NCBI GenBank assembly: GCA_000711775.1 | Contig: ARYC01000409.1 | Span: 62,001 to 126,000 of the forward strand | Length of the DNA stretch: 64,000 bases | Source of the DNA: Oxytricha trifallax | Taxonomy: Eukaryota > Ciliophora > Spirotrichea > Sporadotrichida > Oxytrichidae | Direction of reading: 5' to 3' | Notes under the pieces: model-generated | The model's input: the letters and a program-made list of their open reading frames with translations, nothing else | Database searches by the model: none | What the model was told of the DNA's origin: nothing | Part shown: positions 1-11,599 of the stretch, one piece after another | How the letters are laid out: every line of letters starts with the position of its first letter | Position numbering within the stretch: position 1 is the first letter of the stretch | Translations under genes and position numbers: made by a program

Positions 1-3000
1 GAGTTAATAGTTAAATGCCTGAGGTTATATTTTGATCTCAAAGAAAGTCTTATTTTTTTGCATTTTCCTGGCGATTAACGATCTCATCAAATCTGAGTTG
101 AAAGTTTTGCAAGTATCTTCATCAGGCTTAGTCAGCACTTTGTTCTTGCTGATGGGCATTGACGCTATAATTTAGCTATTTGACTTAGGGAAAGTGCTTT
201 AACCTTTAGTAGTAGTGGGGGATGTGGTGACTTAAGATTGCTCGTTATCAAATTCAAAGTATTCTTCATCTTTTACTATTTGTACTTAAACTGGAGCAGG
301 CAAAGGCATGGTAGTAGTGTTAACTTATTTGATAGATCTGAAATTTACAGTAGACATACTTTTCAATTGAGAAATGAAATGAGATTCATTTTAAGAGGGA
401 GAGTGAGTTCTTTCTTATGAGTGAGAGAGCAGATTTGGATTTCTTCGAGAATTCTGCAAAAATTAATAAACTTTTAAGGAATTTTGATTACCTCAATAAA
501 AGTGCTTTGCCCTACCGCATCTTAAAAATTAGGAATTGGACTTTAATCCCTGCTCATATTATTGCAAATACTTATATCTTGGAATGTGTGATCTGTTGTT
601 ATCCTAGACTGTCTCAAATTATTCGACATATTTCTGCTCATTCTCTTATTACTGAAGTCAAACCCAGTTTTACTTTCAACACAGCTCATCTTAATCTTTA
701 AATCTTATTTTGAATTGATGATAATTTACCTATAACTCTTAAGGTTTCTTGACATTTTAGTTGTCTTTATCTCCATCCTCTTCGTCATCGTCCTCTTCAA
801 TAATATTGTGATCATGTTCATCGCTTAAATATCCAGCAATCAGCGTCTACACATCTTACAAATTGCATTCTTGATTTCCGCAATGAGGGCATTCGCAATT
901 CGTATTATTAGGGAGGTTTAGAGCCTCTTCTAAGTTAATCATAGAGCTTGACACTTCACTAGTAATTACCTCTAAATTTATTAAGTTAATTTCATTAAAA
1001 TCTTACTCTTGAATGTCTTAGAGCATTTCTAGCATTAAAAACTATAGTATTTGGATATGCAGTCGCACTATTCGCACTTTTTATTTTAAGAACTGAAATT
1101 ATTTTGCATGGTATTTGTCATTGAGTGGTGCATAGATGACTAGTGAGCTACTTCTGAGGCATCATGTGACACTTAACTGAATGAGTGCCTTCCATTCTAG
1201 CCTGTCCCAGTAGGCATTCGCACCGTGCTACTGCTATTTGCAATGATATCCTTGACTATATTTATGATTTAAATAAATCTAATTATTCTCAAAAATGGAT
1301 TTATAGACTGAAATATAAGAATTAGCAGCAATTTATGAAGAAATAAAAGTATAGAAAGCTTACACAGGTCTTTATTGTCAAATTGACTCTTCCATACATT
1401 CCCACCAACTTGAGTTGAGCTATAATATCAAATTTATAAATATAGAATATTTACCTTCTCTAAAGTGCAGTATTTCTGTGATTACTGATGGTGCTCATCT
1501 GATTATTTTAAGTTGTATTTTCACTATGTGTATTAGTAAATTTATTAGGTTTCCTCTCTGGTTTAAACTTATCCTTCTTCTTTTTTGAGAAATTGGTTGT
1601 TTGAAAGCAACCACAACATGTTTCCATTTGCATTTTTAGTTATATAGTATTATTAAGTGGCAAGAAAGTAGAGTTTGCGAGTTTTTGTGAATGATTTTTG
1701 AAGGTATGATTTATGATATTATAGTAATATTGTGAAATTAAATGTATAATATTTTATTGCATTGCCCATCCATATCCTATATCTTCACTCACTATAATTT
1801 TATCATCTTTCTTTTGATTAGGAGTAGAGGCATTGTTTTCATCAAAATCCAAAGGCTACTTGCCAAACTCATTGAACAACTGCTATGACTATTTCTGTTG
1901 CCGTTGTTGCTGACTTAAAGTAAACTGACTAATCATATTCATATGATTAGTGTTGGTGTCTCCAAAGACACTGTCTGTGGTGCTGAAGTTTCTCTGCTTA
2001 CTATCGAATTCTTCACTAGTATCACTCGGCATGGTCTAGCCATTTTTCTGATCAGACTGTAAAAAGGGGAACTACTATTGCTGCTTGATCATACTTTGAG
2101 GTACTTTCTGTCCCTCCAAATCATCAGACAAATCACCATGCAATGAATCTTCTCTTTTTCTCTTCAAAGGATGGTTTGAGTTTAGTAGTAAGCTATCTTA
2201 GTGTTGAGCAAAAGCACTGTTTTAATTTGTATTCATAGTTAAGGGATTATAAAACCTTAAAAGAAATGAAACAATTATGGAAGTATTGCTTGTCTGCTCT
2301 TATCATACACAATTTAAATGGGCATTTTAATTTGAAGACATGTTGTTTAAAGATGATACTCCTGGCAATTTCTACTACTGTTGATACAAAGAGTTGAGCT
2401 ACTACTGATTTTTCTGGGAAATTTGATTCCCCACTGGGACAAAAGCTGATGCTTGAGCAGCATTCGTAGCATTATGAGTTTTGGACTACACTCTTGAACT
2501 CTTCTCTGAAGTTTGTTGGGACTAACTCACAAGTTCTTCTTCACCAGGAAACAAACAATCTTTCACATTTTGAAGACTAAAATATTTCGTTAAATTAGCT
2601 TAAGACTCTCATATTATAAGACATTTAAAGAAATATGCAAGTTTGTATATAAATTTAATGGTAATACAACACTTACTTTTTGGTGTTTAGTATACTTTCA
2701 TAATAATTCCACTCCTTAATGAGCATAGGTAGCTTTCTGTGAACATACTCAATATCTTTCTATACATATAAATGATTTAGACCCTTTTTAAACTTTGATA
2801 ACAGAATTAATTTTTTCTGATGTCCTTATATGACTAATGAACTTACAGGTCTACACATGGGGAAAAGTGCAATAAGACCATCAACAATGCCTTCATTTTC
2901 AGGGAGTTTCTGAGTGGTGGTCTTCAAATTGTACTAAGGCTGTTTTTGCTGCAGAATTTACTGTCTAATTTATTGCTGATTTTGCTATATGAGCTGTTGC

Positions 3001-3020
3001 TTTTGTTGGTGTTGATGCAT
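1..3020 (-). CDS. Q-rich protein with CxxC clusters, 3' end cut by window edge
   Basis: Read with TAA/TAG as Gln. The start ATG (3020-3018) opens a Q-rich N-terminus. GT-AG introns follow at about 2846-2760 and 2676-2577. Further exons encode a Ser/Gln/Asn-rich body with a basic KRKRED stretch. After a probable IES (1628-1763) comes a Cys-rich part with CCGC, CEQCDC, CQKC and CECPHCGNQEC, suggesting metal binding. An acidic run and a Ser/Thr-rich tail stay open to base 1, so the C-terminus lies outside the window. Other introns fit near 1440, 1365, 1010, 745 and 490. One junction near 2243-2312 is unresolved (intron or short IES). No family is recognised. A nuclear zinc-binding role is inference only. 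Confidence 0.6.
1628..1763. other. Candidate IES, 129 bp, pointer TTGCATT
   Basis: The 7-bp direct repeat TTGCATT (1628-1634 and 1757-1763) flanks an AT-rich block of the gene at 1-3020. Excising one copy joins ...GYGWAMQ to METCCGCF in frame. The length is a multiple of 3 and the block is open, so the frame does not force excision. The evidence is the repeat and the loss of coding character. Confidence 0.45.
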
Positions 3021-3451
3021 GTAAATAGTAACTTCAAATAAGTGTGATTGATTAATTTGCTAATTAATTTATTATAATATATGGAAAATAATATATAAAA
3101 TAGATCTATCATAGATATTAGTAATAAACATCAGTATTATATTTCTTTATATTTAATAGTTTCTATAGTATATTTATTTCATAAGTAATATGTATAAATA
3201 TAAACCCATTTGATAAAATAGAATAGAAATAGGGTAAAAAGATTGAAATTCAAATTTAAAAATTAATATTTTTAAGTTATTTTGAAAAGTTATTTACAAC
3301 TTCTTGTATTTAATCACCTACTTTGAAAATAAATTTCATGCACATTAATGAAAATATCTGAAATATATATTTAATTTATAAGTATTGAATGATGAGTGAT
3401 GGGTTTATTAATATTTAATTGAAATATTTCGTGTTAAATACATATTCATAA
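3021..3451. other. Intergenic, divergent genes
   Basis: AT-rich spacer of 431 bases between two divergently transcribed genes; it should hold both promoters. No motif could be assigned by eye and no coding potential is seen. Confidence 0.6.
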
Positions 3452-4528
3452 ATGAAGATTGAAGCAGAAGACTTGTGGCCACTAGTTTTGGATTTCATAG
3501 AGACCTACTTCGAGGAGGATGATGTGCAACTCTTCAAGAAACATTTCAGTCTCAAGATTAAGCACAAGGTAGGGCCATTATTTCAAGTACTTGGGATTTT
3601 TATATAATGTTCAGAAATATTATTTATATTAGGAGTAGATTTGCTTAATGTGATTTTATAGAATGATCCAATTGTCAAGGCTGGTGGTATTTAAGCATTC
3701 AATAAATATTATAATATAATATTCTTAGATTACTCTATTAAAAAAAATGCGACTTATCCCTCTAATTAGTATTAACTTTTTAATTGTAAATTACTAGGTT
3801 GTTATTTGAAGCACAACAAAGATGTATACAAGGCTTTTAAGAAGCACTTGAAGAACAAAAAGAAAGCTCAAGAATCATCTGATGAAGAAGAGAGTGACAG
3901 TGATGATTCAGATAATGACAAGAAGAAAAAGAAGTCAAAGAAATAGGAGAATGGTAAGAGCAATGGCAAATTAGCAGGTTAAAAGAGATCAAAGAAGGAC
4001 GAATCAAGTGAAGATGAGAGCAGTGAAGAAGATAGTGATGATGATAAGAAGACTGCCAAGAAGAACGGAAAGGTTAATAAAAGACAAAGAACATCCAGCA
4101 ATGCATCAAGAGCTAGATCTTCATCTAATGATTCCTCAGCTTCATCCGTCAAGAAACCTGCCCCAATAAGAAGAATGATTGCCTCTAGAACCAGAAAGAG
4201 ATCTGAATCAGTGGCTAGTGACTACGTTCCACCCATTAAGGATCCAAAGGCTGAGTCACTTAAGATGAACATTAACGTTAAATTCCAGAGAGTTAATGAG
4301 GAGAAATATGCAACTATGCTTAATGAAGTAACCACAGATAATACCTTCGAGAGTAAAGCCAGATTTGGCATGGGTGGAGGAGACAAATTCGGTGAGTGGT
4401 CAAATGTGATGCTAAGAGACAAGGTCGGCAAAGGATTCATTAAGGAGAAGAACAAGATGAAGAATAGAAACTTCCACTCATAGGGAGAGAGAATCGGCTA
4501 TGGAATCAACTCAGTCAAATTCGATTGA
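3452..4528 (+). CDS. Nopp140/SRP40 nucleolar phosphoprotein
   Basis: Three exons: 3452-3568, 3662-3686 and 3798-4528, with GT-AG introns at 3569-3661 and 3687-3797. The N-terminus (PLVLDFIETYF...) looks like the LisH-type start of NOLC1. The middle is Lys/Ser/Asp/Glu-rich with acidic serine tracts, typical of CK2-phosphorylated Nopp140. The C-terminus carries the SRP40_C signature: FQRVNEEKY, then FGMGGGDKFGEW and GKGFIKEKNKMKNR, ending at TGA 4526-4528. Family knowledge: a nucleolar chaperone linking snoRNPs and RNA polymerase I. Confident because of the diagnostic C-terminal domain; the protein is short for the family (about 280 aa). Confidence 0.88.
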
Positions 4529-4798
4529 GATATTAAGAATTAAAATGAAGAATGAATGATAGTCAAACTAGAGCAGTAACAACAATTGATATTCAATACC
4601 TAATTAAAATTTATTTATTTTCTTGAATATGACTGCTTGAATATACAGATCTTCCAGTTATGTATTTTAACAGATTTGAATAATAAATTAATAGCATATG
4701 CTTATCTATATTTACAAATGATTACAATAGTTAGTGAATAGTTAAAACATCAGGCATTTTATGCTCCAGGATTATGATTTTTTTTCGTATAAGACATT
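4529..4798. other. Intergenic, convergent 3' ends
   Basis: AT-rich spacer between the convergent Nopp140 and kinase genes. Nothing recognisable. Confidence 0.5.
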
Positions 4799-6611
4799 TC
4801 AAAACCTTCCAAAGCCCCCGCTTATACCATTATTCTTCTAATACCCCATATCTACCGTACCATTTTTATTATGCATAATACTCATGGTGTTCAGACCACT
4901 TGGCCTGAAATTTTAATAATTAGTCATTGAAGATGGATCCTTTTAAAACCTCTAATCTAAAACGGGTGTAGGCTGGTAGTTTTTATCGTTATGAGAGAGC
5001 ATTTTATCAAAATTTTGACCGAAAATGTTTGAAGGACGCCGACCATTTGTTAATTGAACTGCTTCTTCGAAATAATTTGAGTTTTTAGGCAAAGCAGGCT
5101 AGCTATCGTTGCGCAAATAACTTTTCATAGAAGGGCCACCTTACGGTAATGAATCATATTAATTTAAGATATATAAAAGAATTACTAAAATTAAAATAAT
5201 AGAACAATTTTTATGATATTTATATTTTATTTTTAATAAGGGTATAATCTTTATTTTTATAAATTTTCAGTAATTTTTTTTAAAAAAGTAATTTAGTAAT
5301 TCTATTTATCTATATTATATAGAAATAAACATTCACAAATAAGTATTACTTACTGGTTCATAATTCTGATTAAATAAATATCTAAACCGAATAATAAATA
5401 TTTTTATAGAAATTTTTAGTGAATGCGGATTTTAATATTTTGGGTAGCTAGTTTAAGATTACTGCTAAAATGGCTATTGATGTTAAAGAAAATCTGAATA
5501 TTTAGATCCATATCCCTAATGATATAGATCATTTTTAAATCCATTTTCGTCTCGTTTTTCTCCGAACATTTAAGCTTGAACTGCATTTCCAATCATTGAT
5601 CTATTTCTGCTGTCTAAATGTTGAGATTCGTGATTTGGGCCAATATAGTTCGGAACTGATTGCAAATCGACTTATTTCTCTACAAGCTAACTTTTAGCTA
5701 GAAGATCAGCAAAATAAGGGTGATTCAAGCAATCTTTTGCAGTTGGCCTAAAAACAGGATCCCAAATGAGCATTTTCTAGATCAGATCAATTGCAACTGG
5801 GGAAGCTTTGTTAACTATTTTTGAGATGTCACATGCTGCAAAATTAGGGAAATTAGTGCCAATGTGTACTGCCATTCTGTACCCATCTTACCAGGAAACT
5901 GGAGGTTTGCCTAAAACTGCGCATAACCTATATAATTAATCCTGCTCACTTCTCCCTGGAAAGAGAGGCTATCCTGTAAATAACTCTGAAGCTATACATC
6001 CCATTGCAAATATGTCGACTGGTGAGTTATAAGTAGTAGAATGAAGTAAAATCTCTGGGGCTCTATACCATCTTGTTGAGACATAATCAGTGTGAGGTGG
6101 GATACTTCGAATATCCTTTGATAAACCAAAATCAGCTACTTTGACGTGACCGTTGTAAAATAGTAAATTTTCTGGCTTCAAGTCTCTGTGAAACACTCCA
6201 TGAGTATGCATGTAGTCTAGGCCTTGCAATGTTTAGAATAGTACACTTTTAACTTAATCATCACTCAATCCTCTTGCCTTATTGTCTTTAATCATCTCAT
6301 AGACATTTTATTGGTAATTAAAAGCAAATTCTATAGATTTTGCAAGTAATTGAGTGATTGCCCTGCATATACTCGAAGACCAGGTATAAATCATTATTGA
6401 CTCTGATTACTTCCTTCATCTTGACAATATTTGGGTGATTCAATTTCCTCAATGCTTTGATTTCTCTGAGTGACATGCATTCATCCCATGAGTAAAATTT
6501 CTTCTTCATTTTTTTGATTGCGACTACCTCTCCATTTTATGAGTTGGTTGCCATAGCCACACTTCCATAAGTCCCATCGCCTAAGTTCTTAGTGATTTTA
6601 TACTTATCCAT
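4799..6611 (-). CDS. MAK/ICK (RCK-family) protein kinase
   Basis: Start ATG 6611-6609, stop TGA 4801-4799. The N-lobe has the glycine loop [24 protein letters not shown] and [14 protein letters not shown], near-diagnostic for MAK/ICK/MOK kinases. A 42-nt GT-AG intron follows FE. The C-lobe has [20 protein letters not shown], the activation motif TDY in [14 protein letters not shown], and the YFAD end of the kinase domain. A Gln/Asn/Ser-rich tail follows, interrupted by a candidate IES (5154-5362). Family knowledge: these kinases control cilium length and intraflagellar transport turnaround. The tail is the least certain part; a second AT-rich stretch just before the IES may also be non-coding. 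Confidence 0.88.
5154..5362. other. IES in kinase tail, 204 bp, pointer TCATA
   Basis: TCATA at 5154-5158 and 5358-5362. Reading past the upstream copy runs into TGA. Excision joins ...NQNY to DSLPQGGPS in the same frame and reaches the family-like tail and stop. No GT-AG pair gives the correct frame. Confidence 0.6.
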
Positions 6612-6789
6612 TAAATTTTGACAAATTATTCTAAAGTGAAATTATAGTAGTATTAATTCTTATATTGATAATTATTATTTAAGGGAAATTAATAACAGAT
6701 ATTAAGAAGTTAATTTGTTAAACTTAAGAGTTTTAAAGTGTATCTCATTTGATTTATATATATTAAATTCATCATCATATTTAATAATT

Positions 6790-7730
6790 TCAGACTCTAT
6801 AATTAGCAAGTATTTGCATGAGTTCATTATCCTCAGCAACACTATTCTTGTCTCCAAGGTTTCTGTCTAGATTTCTCTGCACTAAGCCTTTCATCCGCTT
6901 AAATCTCAAATTCTCCCGGGATACTTTGGTAACTAAAGATGAAGACTTTTTCTGGAAATTATCGCATTAGTTTATAATTTTCAAAAGCTGTGATGACCGA
7001 TCTACTTAAAAATATCAATAAATAAATTTTGTTTTGATTTGGATTATTTTTTTGGTTTGAATTTAAACTTAACTTAATTAAATTATAGAAATTCTACAGG
7101 TTGTTTCTTAGACAACCCCCTAGTGATTGGCATCTAATTCTTTCTCTATTGAAGCAAATTGATATTTGTTTAGTAACTGTGTAGTGGTATTTAATGAGCG
7201 TCAGGTAGACTAAGATTTAATGCCTATGATCCACTGGTATTATTCATAATAATCTAAGTCATTTATCTTTATTGAAGCTAGAGCAGCTAGTGAGTGTTTA
7301 TGTTTTAAACATCATTAGAAGCTTAATGGGGAGATTAGATCTCAGAAGCAATATGGGAGGAGTTCAATTGAGAATTAAGGATCTGCTGTCTAGAAAAATT
7401 CTAGTCGATAATTCCAGATTGGTTTCCTTATGTCATTTAAACCCTATTAATGCAAAATGCAATTAAAAATAAATACGCAATTTTTTTCGAAAATAGAGAT
7501 ATTATCATTGTCCAATAAATTTTTAGCTCTAAAATAATTAAATCTACTTGCTGCTATCTCAATCGTTTCATCTTATCTCTTAAACTTTAACTACTAGCTG
7601 TTTTAGTTCGATGTTGAGTTTGATATTCTTATAAATTAGTAAAATTCAGGTTTTCATCTTATTTCCCAAAAAATGATTTTATTAGATCATCCATAAATAT
7701 TTTGATGTCATTCTAAAGTCTATTTTCCAT
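6790..7730 (-). CDS. Unidentified Q-rich protein
   Basis: Start ATG 7730-7728 (MENRLQNDIKIFMDDLIK), stop TGA 6792-6790. The reading is open from the start to the IES at 7001-7097; a hydrophobic AT-rich stretch about 7440-7560 may be a further in-frame IES. The middle is Gln/Asn/Ser-rich. The C-terminal part (SLVTKVSRENLRFKRMKGLV) is basic. The start lies only 74 bp from the 3' end of the next gene. No family recognised. Confidence 0.55.
7001..7097. other. IES, 92 bp, pointer TCTAC
   Basis: TCTAC at 7001-7005 and 7093-7097. On the coding strand the copies lie in the same codon phase (GTA GA). Removing 92 bp, not a multiple of 3, joins KKQPV to DRSSQLLK and restores the frame. No GT-AG intron fits the phase. 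Confidence 0.75.
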
Positions 7731-7803
7731 AAATAAAATGAATTTATACTTATCTTTTAAATTATAGAACTTTAAATAAATCTTAATTTAAAATATTTAT
7801 TTC

Positions 7804-10800
7804 TCAATCTTACTTCACAGCGATTAGATCTAACAAGATATCAAGAATTCTTTGTGAAAACTCGTCTGTAACCTCAGTTTTTACTTGGAGAACACAGCCG
7901 GTACCTGATGGACTAATTTCTAGCATTATAAAGACATAGCCTTCCAAGTGATTTGCTGAAACTCCTACTACATAAATTTAAACGATAAATTTAATATAAT
8001 GAAATTGAACCATTAATTTATTAAATTAATGCAAAGCTACATTTTGTTTTCCATCTACAACTCCTGTAACAAATAGTCCATGCTTTTCATTCATAGTTAA
8101 AATTTTCTTGATTTACTACAAATTTGATGCTCTTTTCATATCTAAATCAAACTTCGCTGTCTTGGGATACTTTGTAAAACTCCAGAAAGACTTAAATTGT
8201 TAAGCATTGATATTAAAAGTTTCACAGAAGTAGAGAGGGCTTGCAGCTAGTTTCATTTTCTTCCATGTGGAGGGTTGACCTTGAGTTCTAAAATGTATAA
8301 AATAATATATGAAGCTTACTGGTAGGTGAAATTAATGAATGGTACTAAATGTACTTGAGCACCAACGTAGATAACTACTTCTAATTAATCCCCTGGTCTG
8401 ATTGATTATGGGAAGTTTTCCTCATCTTTGATTCTTACATGCTAAACATCATTTTTGAACTGCACACCTTCTACCATATTTGTTTGACTCTTGTTACCCA
8501 AGAAAAGCTTGAGTGTAATCAGACGCCATTCAGCTGAAACTGATCTTATACAGCCAATTTTCAAAACTTCATCTTCATAGAGGAGAAACTTATCTGCGAA
8601 TATTGACTTGAAGTACATAGCGTCTAGTTTAGGATCATAATTTGATTTTACCGACACTGAATATTCTATGTGATCTTCAATTGGAGGAGTATCAGCTCTT
8701 GACCTAATTTAAGCTTGATCCTAATTATAATTCTAGTCGTCTAATGATAAGGATTATATAAGAAAATTAATTAGATTACTGTTTTGATAAGCATGATCGT
8801 TGTAAGATGCTCCATGATAGTTTTGTTGCTACTAGTCTGGGGATTACTAAGAATTTTGAGATTCTTTAGGTGGCTACCCCAGTTAAGCTCTAAGTTAATT
8901 GACTTCAGCTAATAAGCTTTGAATCTCATTATCTTTTGTTCTCAGAGCATATTCCTTTTACTCAAGTTCCCTTTCGTAATAATCTCTCATGTTATTCATG
9001 GAAGTTTCAATTTATTGATTCTGCATGTATAAATCATCATTAGCAGGCTAATTGTAAGCCTATTCATTCTTTAAGTTTTCGTATCTATCTTTTAATGATT
9101 GATTTGAGGTTAACAGACTCATGTTCTCTCTTTTAAGTTATTCAACCTTCTTCTTCAGTTCAGATACTTAATTAGATTCACTGCCACCACCTACATTTGA
9201 TTATGATTCTGCTCCTACAGCTTAGAGAAATCTGTCCTAATAAGAAACTGGTTCTTGACTATTGCTGAAACCTTAATTATTTCCACCCTGATAGCTCGTG
9301 TTATAGTTGCTTTGATTTTGGTTTTGTTAATACTACTGATCTTGATTTCTATTGTTTCTGTTGTCTTGTTCGAAATCAGTTATTCCCTCCTATGCCAGTC
9401 TGAACAGAGAGAGACCACCACCCATTGATTATTTCTCTTCTTCTTGCTGCTGTAAAGATGGTGAAGGCTAGTTTACTATAACATCCAATTCTCTGTCAGA
9501 ATCTTATCTGCCAAATGATTTCTAAGGACTTTGCCCATAATTTATAAAAGTTTTATTTTAAATAATACAGTTACCTGTATATGCATTTTGATTTTAATCA
9601 TAACCAAAGTTATAATCTTATTGTTGCTATTGTTGTACTTCTTCAGGCTTATCCATAACTTAGTATCTGGAGAAGAAATCATTAGGGTCTGCCTAGGGAG
9701 CAGAATCCTAAACTTTCTATTGTGAATTCTGATTAGATGATGGTTACTTAACTGGTGGTGCTTTCACCTATTTCTTTGGCTCTTATACCTTTATCTTCTT
9801 AGAAGAGTCTTAAGAAGGCTTCTTATCTGGAGATTAAATTGGTTGTTGCTGCTGTTACTATATCTAAGCACCACCCTATTTTATTCTTTGCATTTCTCTC
9901 ACAGCATCAGCAAAAGGATCATCATCTTCTACTTACTATTATTGTTACTACTACTGATTAAAATTCCCAAATTATCCAAATTGATTCTAGTTTTATGGAT
10001 TGCTTTAAACTGTGTTTGTTGCAAATTGGTCCAATTAACTCCATAGATCGTTCTCATCCTAATTTTACTCTTATATGAAAATTATATAGAAAATGAATAA
10101 CTTGTTTTGGTACTGAAGTGGCAAAGTTATTCTTCGATTGTGGAGCTAATGTATTCTTTCTACCACCTTACGATGACTATTATTTCTATTTATTTGTAGA
10201 AAACTGTTCATAAGCCTTTTTCTCTTGCATTTTTAAGTTATCAGAAATGGGTTGGATAATAGCAATAGCTGTTAATATCTGCTCTTAATAAGAAAGCATT
10301 TAAGATAGTAACTGCTCTGCATTCGATATAATGGGTTTAATATCATCGGACATCAATTGATCAATCGAGAACTCTGCTGCTTATTTTCCTTGGTTCAATT
10401 ATTCTTCCATCATCATTAATTCACTTGGATCACTTTGAAAATTGTTTTACTCCAGTTAAGAGAGAAAAGTCTCACTCTTTTTAGATACAGACTTTGCTTT
10501 CTACATTTTGGCCTTTAAATCTTCTGCTAACTTCTTGGTGTCTATTTATTTTTGAAGCTATTGACCACTGCTAGAAGACTTCTTATATTCACTCTTTCCT
10601 CTTTGAGAGTTTTAACTTTAAAGATTTGCATTGTTATTGTGAGGTCTCGATAATCTTGATTCTTCAACTAGACCCAAGTTTGCTAATGGATTTCCACGAC
10701 ATTAGGATGGGAACAGAATTTTCTTTTACTAAAGAGACACATAATTTTTCACAAAATTGGAGGGTGTTTTGTTGTCATCTGATAAAGGGAATATTTTGGA

Positions 10801-11339
10801 CCACTACTCAATGCATTCAAGCAAAAGCACAAAAAATGCTGCAGCACTTTGTTTATCAGTCTCCTTATCCGAAAATAAATATTCTCCTTTTTATGTCATC
10901 TCTGATTCTTAATTCTTCTATTTATTATGCTAAGCAAATATGACTAATCTCGCCATGATTTTCTTATCAACATACTTATTGAATTCCTTGTTTCTTTTCT
11001 GGAAGCATTTATTTAACAATCGTAAAGCTAGAAGTTTCTGGAGCGATGAGTGTGTCTTAGATTTAATTGTCTGCTTCACCACGTTTACTACTGGCTTTTA
11101 AAAAAATTAAAACATTTGTAATTATTTGAGAGCTGCTGCAATTTACTATACACGACATTGAATAATTTGATTACAACTTATAAAGAGAATGTTTATTTAA
11201 ATCTCTTGATAGCTCATTAAATAACTTACATATTCTTAGTTACATCCCCAACATAAGCAGATACACTCTCTGCATTTTTATCATAGCCTTGCTTACTTTC
11301 TAAACATTAAGCTATAATGTCAGCTAAAGATTGACTCAT
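7804..11339 (-). CDS. VHS-domain protein with alpha-adaptin-type appendage
   Basis: Start ATG 11339-11337, stop TGA 7806-7804. The first exon (MSQSLADIIAQCLESKQGYD) is followed by an intron near 11230. The next part is a VHS/ENTH-like superhelix: KPVVNVVKQTIKSKTHSSLQ, LALRLLNKCFQKRN, LLLECIEQWSKIFPLS, FVKNYVSLQQKKILFP. A long Gln/Asn/Ser linker with coiled-coil stretches follows (about 10400-8750). The C-terminus resembles the alpha-adaptin appendage: sandwich subdomain (LKIGCIRSVSAEWRLITLKL, LGNKSQT, IRPGDQLEV) and platform subdomain (FNINAQQFKSFWSF, VGVSANHLEGYVFIM, then a Cys-Val-Leu strand). Family knowledge: VHS proteins such as GGA, TOM1 and HRS sort cargo; appendages recruit clathrin accessory proteins. 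A role in clathrin-type sorting is inferred. Small introns near 8290-8330 and 7970-8035. Confidence 0.75.
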
Positions 11340-11599
11340 CTTTTAAATTCTCAAACTTTATAAATACTATTTAAATTATATAATTATTATTATTGAGGGT
11401 TTATTGATGAAATTCTATTAATCACATTTTATTAATCATCATAATCTAATTTTAATTATATTCTAATTTTATGATTATATATAATGAAAAATCTTTGTAA
11501 TATGTCATGTAAAAGAAAAGTATTAACTTTTATTGTTAACATTTTAAAGGAGGGCTTTAATACTATAAAGAGTTAAAATTTAAAATTTGATATATTAAA

